NCBI GenBank assembly: GCA_036172665.1
Contig: CM069875.1
Span: 17,081,806 to 17,145,805 of the forward strand
Source of the DNA: Prosopocoilus inquinatus
Lineage: Eukaryota > Arthropoda > Insecta > Coleoptera > Lucanidae
Length of the DNA: 64,000 nt
Reading direction: 5' to 3'
The position numbers were made by a program, and so were the translations under genes. Positions 62,697-64,000 of the stretch are shown one piece after another. The first letter of the stretch is position 1, and each line of letters begins with the position of its first letter. Under the pieces are notes generated by a model, which saw only the letters and a list, made by a program, of their open reading frames with translations, ran no database searches and had not been told where the DNA came from.

Positions 62697-64000
62697 GTAA
62701 GGATCGATTAGATACATCACAGGAACAACGCTAATGCGTGTTGTTTCATTTAAAACTATTTCCAGCTTCTGCTGCGTCCGATAATTTCGTATCTCACATC
62801 AGAGTTACTGGAGTCCATCCAAACGTCAAATAACATGTTAGATAAGTAAGGATCGATTAGATACATCACAGGAACAACGCTAATACGTGTTGTTTCGTTC
62901 AAAACTATTTCCAGCTTCTACTGCGTCCGAGAACTTTGTATCTCTCATCAGAGTTACTGGAGTCCGTCCAAACGTCAAATAACATGATAGATGAGTAAGG
63001 ATCGATTAGATACATCACAGGAACAACGCTAATGCGTGTTGTTTCATTTAAAACTATTTCCAGCTTCTGCTGCGTCCGGTAATTTCGTATCTCACATCAG
63101 AGTTACTGGAGGTCATCCAAACGTCAAATAATATGATAGATGGGTAACGATCGATTAGATACATCACAGGAACAACGCTAATGCGTGTTGTTTCGTTTAA
63201 AACTATTTCCAGCTTCAGCTGCGTCCGAAAACGTCGTATCTCACATCAGAGTTACTGGAGTCCATCGAAACGCCAAATAACATGATAGATGAGTAAGGAT
63301 CGATTAGATACATCACAGGAACAACGCTAATGCGTGTTGTTTCGTTTAAAACTATTTCCAGCATCTGCTGCGTCCGAAAATTTCGTATCTCACATCAAAG
63401 TTACTGGAGTCCATCGAAACGCCAAATAACATGTTAGATAAGTAAGGATCGATTAGATACATCACAGGAACAACGCTAATACGTGTTGTTTCGTTTAAAA
63501 CTATTTCCAGCTCCTGCTGCGTCCAAAAACTTTGTATCTCACCTCAGACTTACTGGAGTCCATCCAAACGTCAAATAACATGTTAGATAAGTAAGGATCG
63601 ATTAGATACATCACAGGAACAACGCTAATGCGTGTTGTTTCATTTAAAACTATTTCCAGCTTCTGCTGCGTCCGATAATTTCGTATCTCACATCAGAGTT
63701 ACTGGAGTCCATCCAAACGTCAAATAACATGTTAGATAAGTAAGGATCGTTTAGATACATCACAGGAACAACGCTAATGCGTGTTGTTTCGTTTAAAACT
63801 ATTTCCAGCTTCTGCTGCGTCCGAGAACGTCGTATCTCACATCAGAGCTACTGGAGTCCATCGAAACGCCAAATAACATTATAGATGAGTAAGGATCGAT
63901 TAGATACAGCACAGGAACAACGCTAATACGTGTTGTTTCGTTTAAAACTATTTCCAGCTCCTGCTGCGTCCAAAAACTTTGTATCTCACATCAGACTTAC
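62697..64000. repeat. Third copy of the start of the 32-unit block, cut by the window end
   Basis: Matches 56,738-58,041 at +5,959 bp (40 units minus the 1-bp deletion of the unit at 59,420) as far as the last base. GGGTAACGATCG near 63,144 is a private change. The last complete unit ends at 63,888, and 112 bases of the next are present. The array continues past the window. Confidence 0.82.

Larger units (their letters stand above)
1..64000. repeat. 149-bp satellite DNA array filling the whole window
   Basis: Every line of the window is the same head-to-tail unit, recognisable by GTAAGGATCG, GATACATCACAGGAAC, TGTTGTTTC, CTATTTCCAGC, CTGCGTCC, GTATCTCAC and CAAATAACAT in fixed order. Unit starts step by 149 (1, 150, 296, 445, 594 and so on), and the last start, at 63,889, is exactly where 429 units minus 33 deleted bases places it. 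All units have the same orientation. I found no inversion, insertion of foreign sequence, gene or RNA gene, so this entry covers every gene-free stretch. The unit is not a multiple of three bases and carries stops in every frame, so it is not a coding repeat. A nucleosome-sized eukaryotic satellite, probably centromeric or pericentromeric, is the inference. The family and species are not recognised. Confidence 0.98.

Noticed and set aside
1..64000. CRISPR array
   Set aside because: The repeats are 149 bp and directly adjacent, with no unique spacers. The variable parts are point variants of one sequence.
1..64000. Protein-coding tandem repeat gene
   Set aside because: The unit length is 149, not a multiple of three, and stops occur in all frames in nearly every unit.
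1..64000. Transposon, LTR or rRNA/tRNA insertions
   Set aside because: The unit grid is unbroken from 1 to 64,000 and the total indel budget is fully explained by nine small deletions, leaving no room for an insertion.
1..64000. Pol III B-box-like sequence on the minus strand (GTTTCGATGGACTCC in CATCGAAAC units)
   Set aside because: It has only a loose resemblance to the B-box consensus, no A box at suitable spacing and no terminator-like T run. It is present only in some unit types.
1..64000. A fixed higher-order repeat of 17, 41 or 15 units across the window
   Set aside because: Displacements between matching blocks vary widely (8, 9, 10, 11, 15, 17, 31-33, 39-42, 74, 121-123 units). No single period covers the window, so I describe it as a mosaic of segmental duplications.
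1..64000. Assignment to a named species or a known satellite family
   Set aside because: I recognise no family from the consensus. Unit length alone is shared by many plant and animal satellites.

Overview
The whole window is one uninterrupted array of tandemly repeated satellite DNA. I see no gene, RNA gene, transposon, CRISPR array or unique-sequence stretch anywhere in the 64,000 bases. The unit is 149 bp. If each unit is taken to start at its conserved GTAAGG, position 1 is the first base of a unit and the window holds 429 complete units plus 112 bases of a 430th, which starts at 63,889. All units point the same way. The length arithmetic closes exactly. Five units are 146 bp, two are 141 bp and two are 148 bp, which accounts for the full 33-base deficit from 429 x 149, so the other 420 complete units have no net length change. 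This points to a eukaryotic genome, most likely centromeric or other constitutive heterochromatin, because a nucleosome-sized monomer in head-to-tail arrays with layered duplications is typical there. I do not recognise the satellite and cannot name the organism. One unit that I counted (start 2,233) has 61 G+C in 149 bases (about 41%) and eight CpG dinucleotides.

The units are not identical. They fall into recurring types that differ at a few linked sites: TTCG or TTCA near unit position 51; TTTAAAAC or TTCAAAAC; TTCTGCT, TCCTGCT, TTCAGCT, ATCAGCT, GCTGCT or TTCTACT near position 71; several forms of the stretch at 82-93; and two main 3' ends, GATAGATGA and GTTAGATAA. The order of these types acts as a barcode, and reading it gives the large-scale structure.

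Left part (1 to about 35 kb): a block of about 15 kb (about 2,210-17,480) recurs at about 20,233-35,056. I noticed only about six single-base differences between the copies by eye. They also differ by one two-unit and one five-unit block. Inside this are older and shorter duplications: 17 units (2,530 bp), 39 units (5,808 bp), 41 units (6,106 bp) and 11 units (1,639 bp). The break points fit unequal exchange between repeats already present in the array.

Right part (about 35-64 kb): the pattern changes to many shorter blocks of 1.2-6 kb. These include an exact tandem duplication of 15 units (2,227 bp; 45,580-47,806 and 47,807-50,033), a 42-unit displacement (6,258 bp), a 40-unit displacement (5,944 bp) and a two-copy block of about 4.6-4.8 kb (52,120-56,886 and 56,887 onward). 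There is no single fixed higher-order period. The array is a mosaic of nested segmental duplications.

The only open reading frames above 60 codons arise where a rare point change or 1-bp deletion removes a stop or creates a start. They are not genes.
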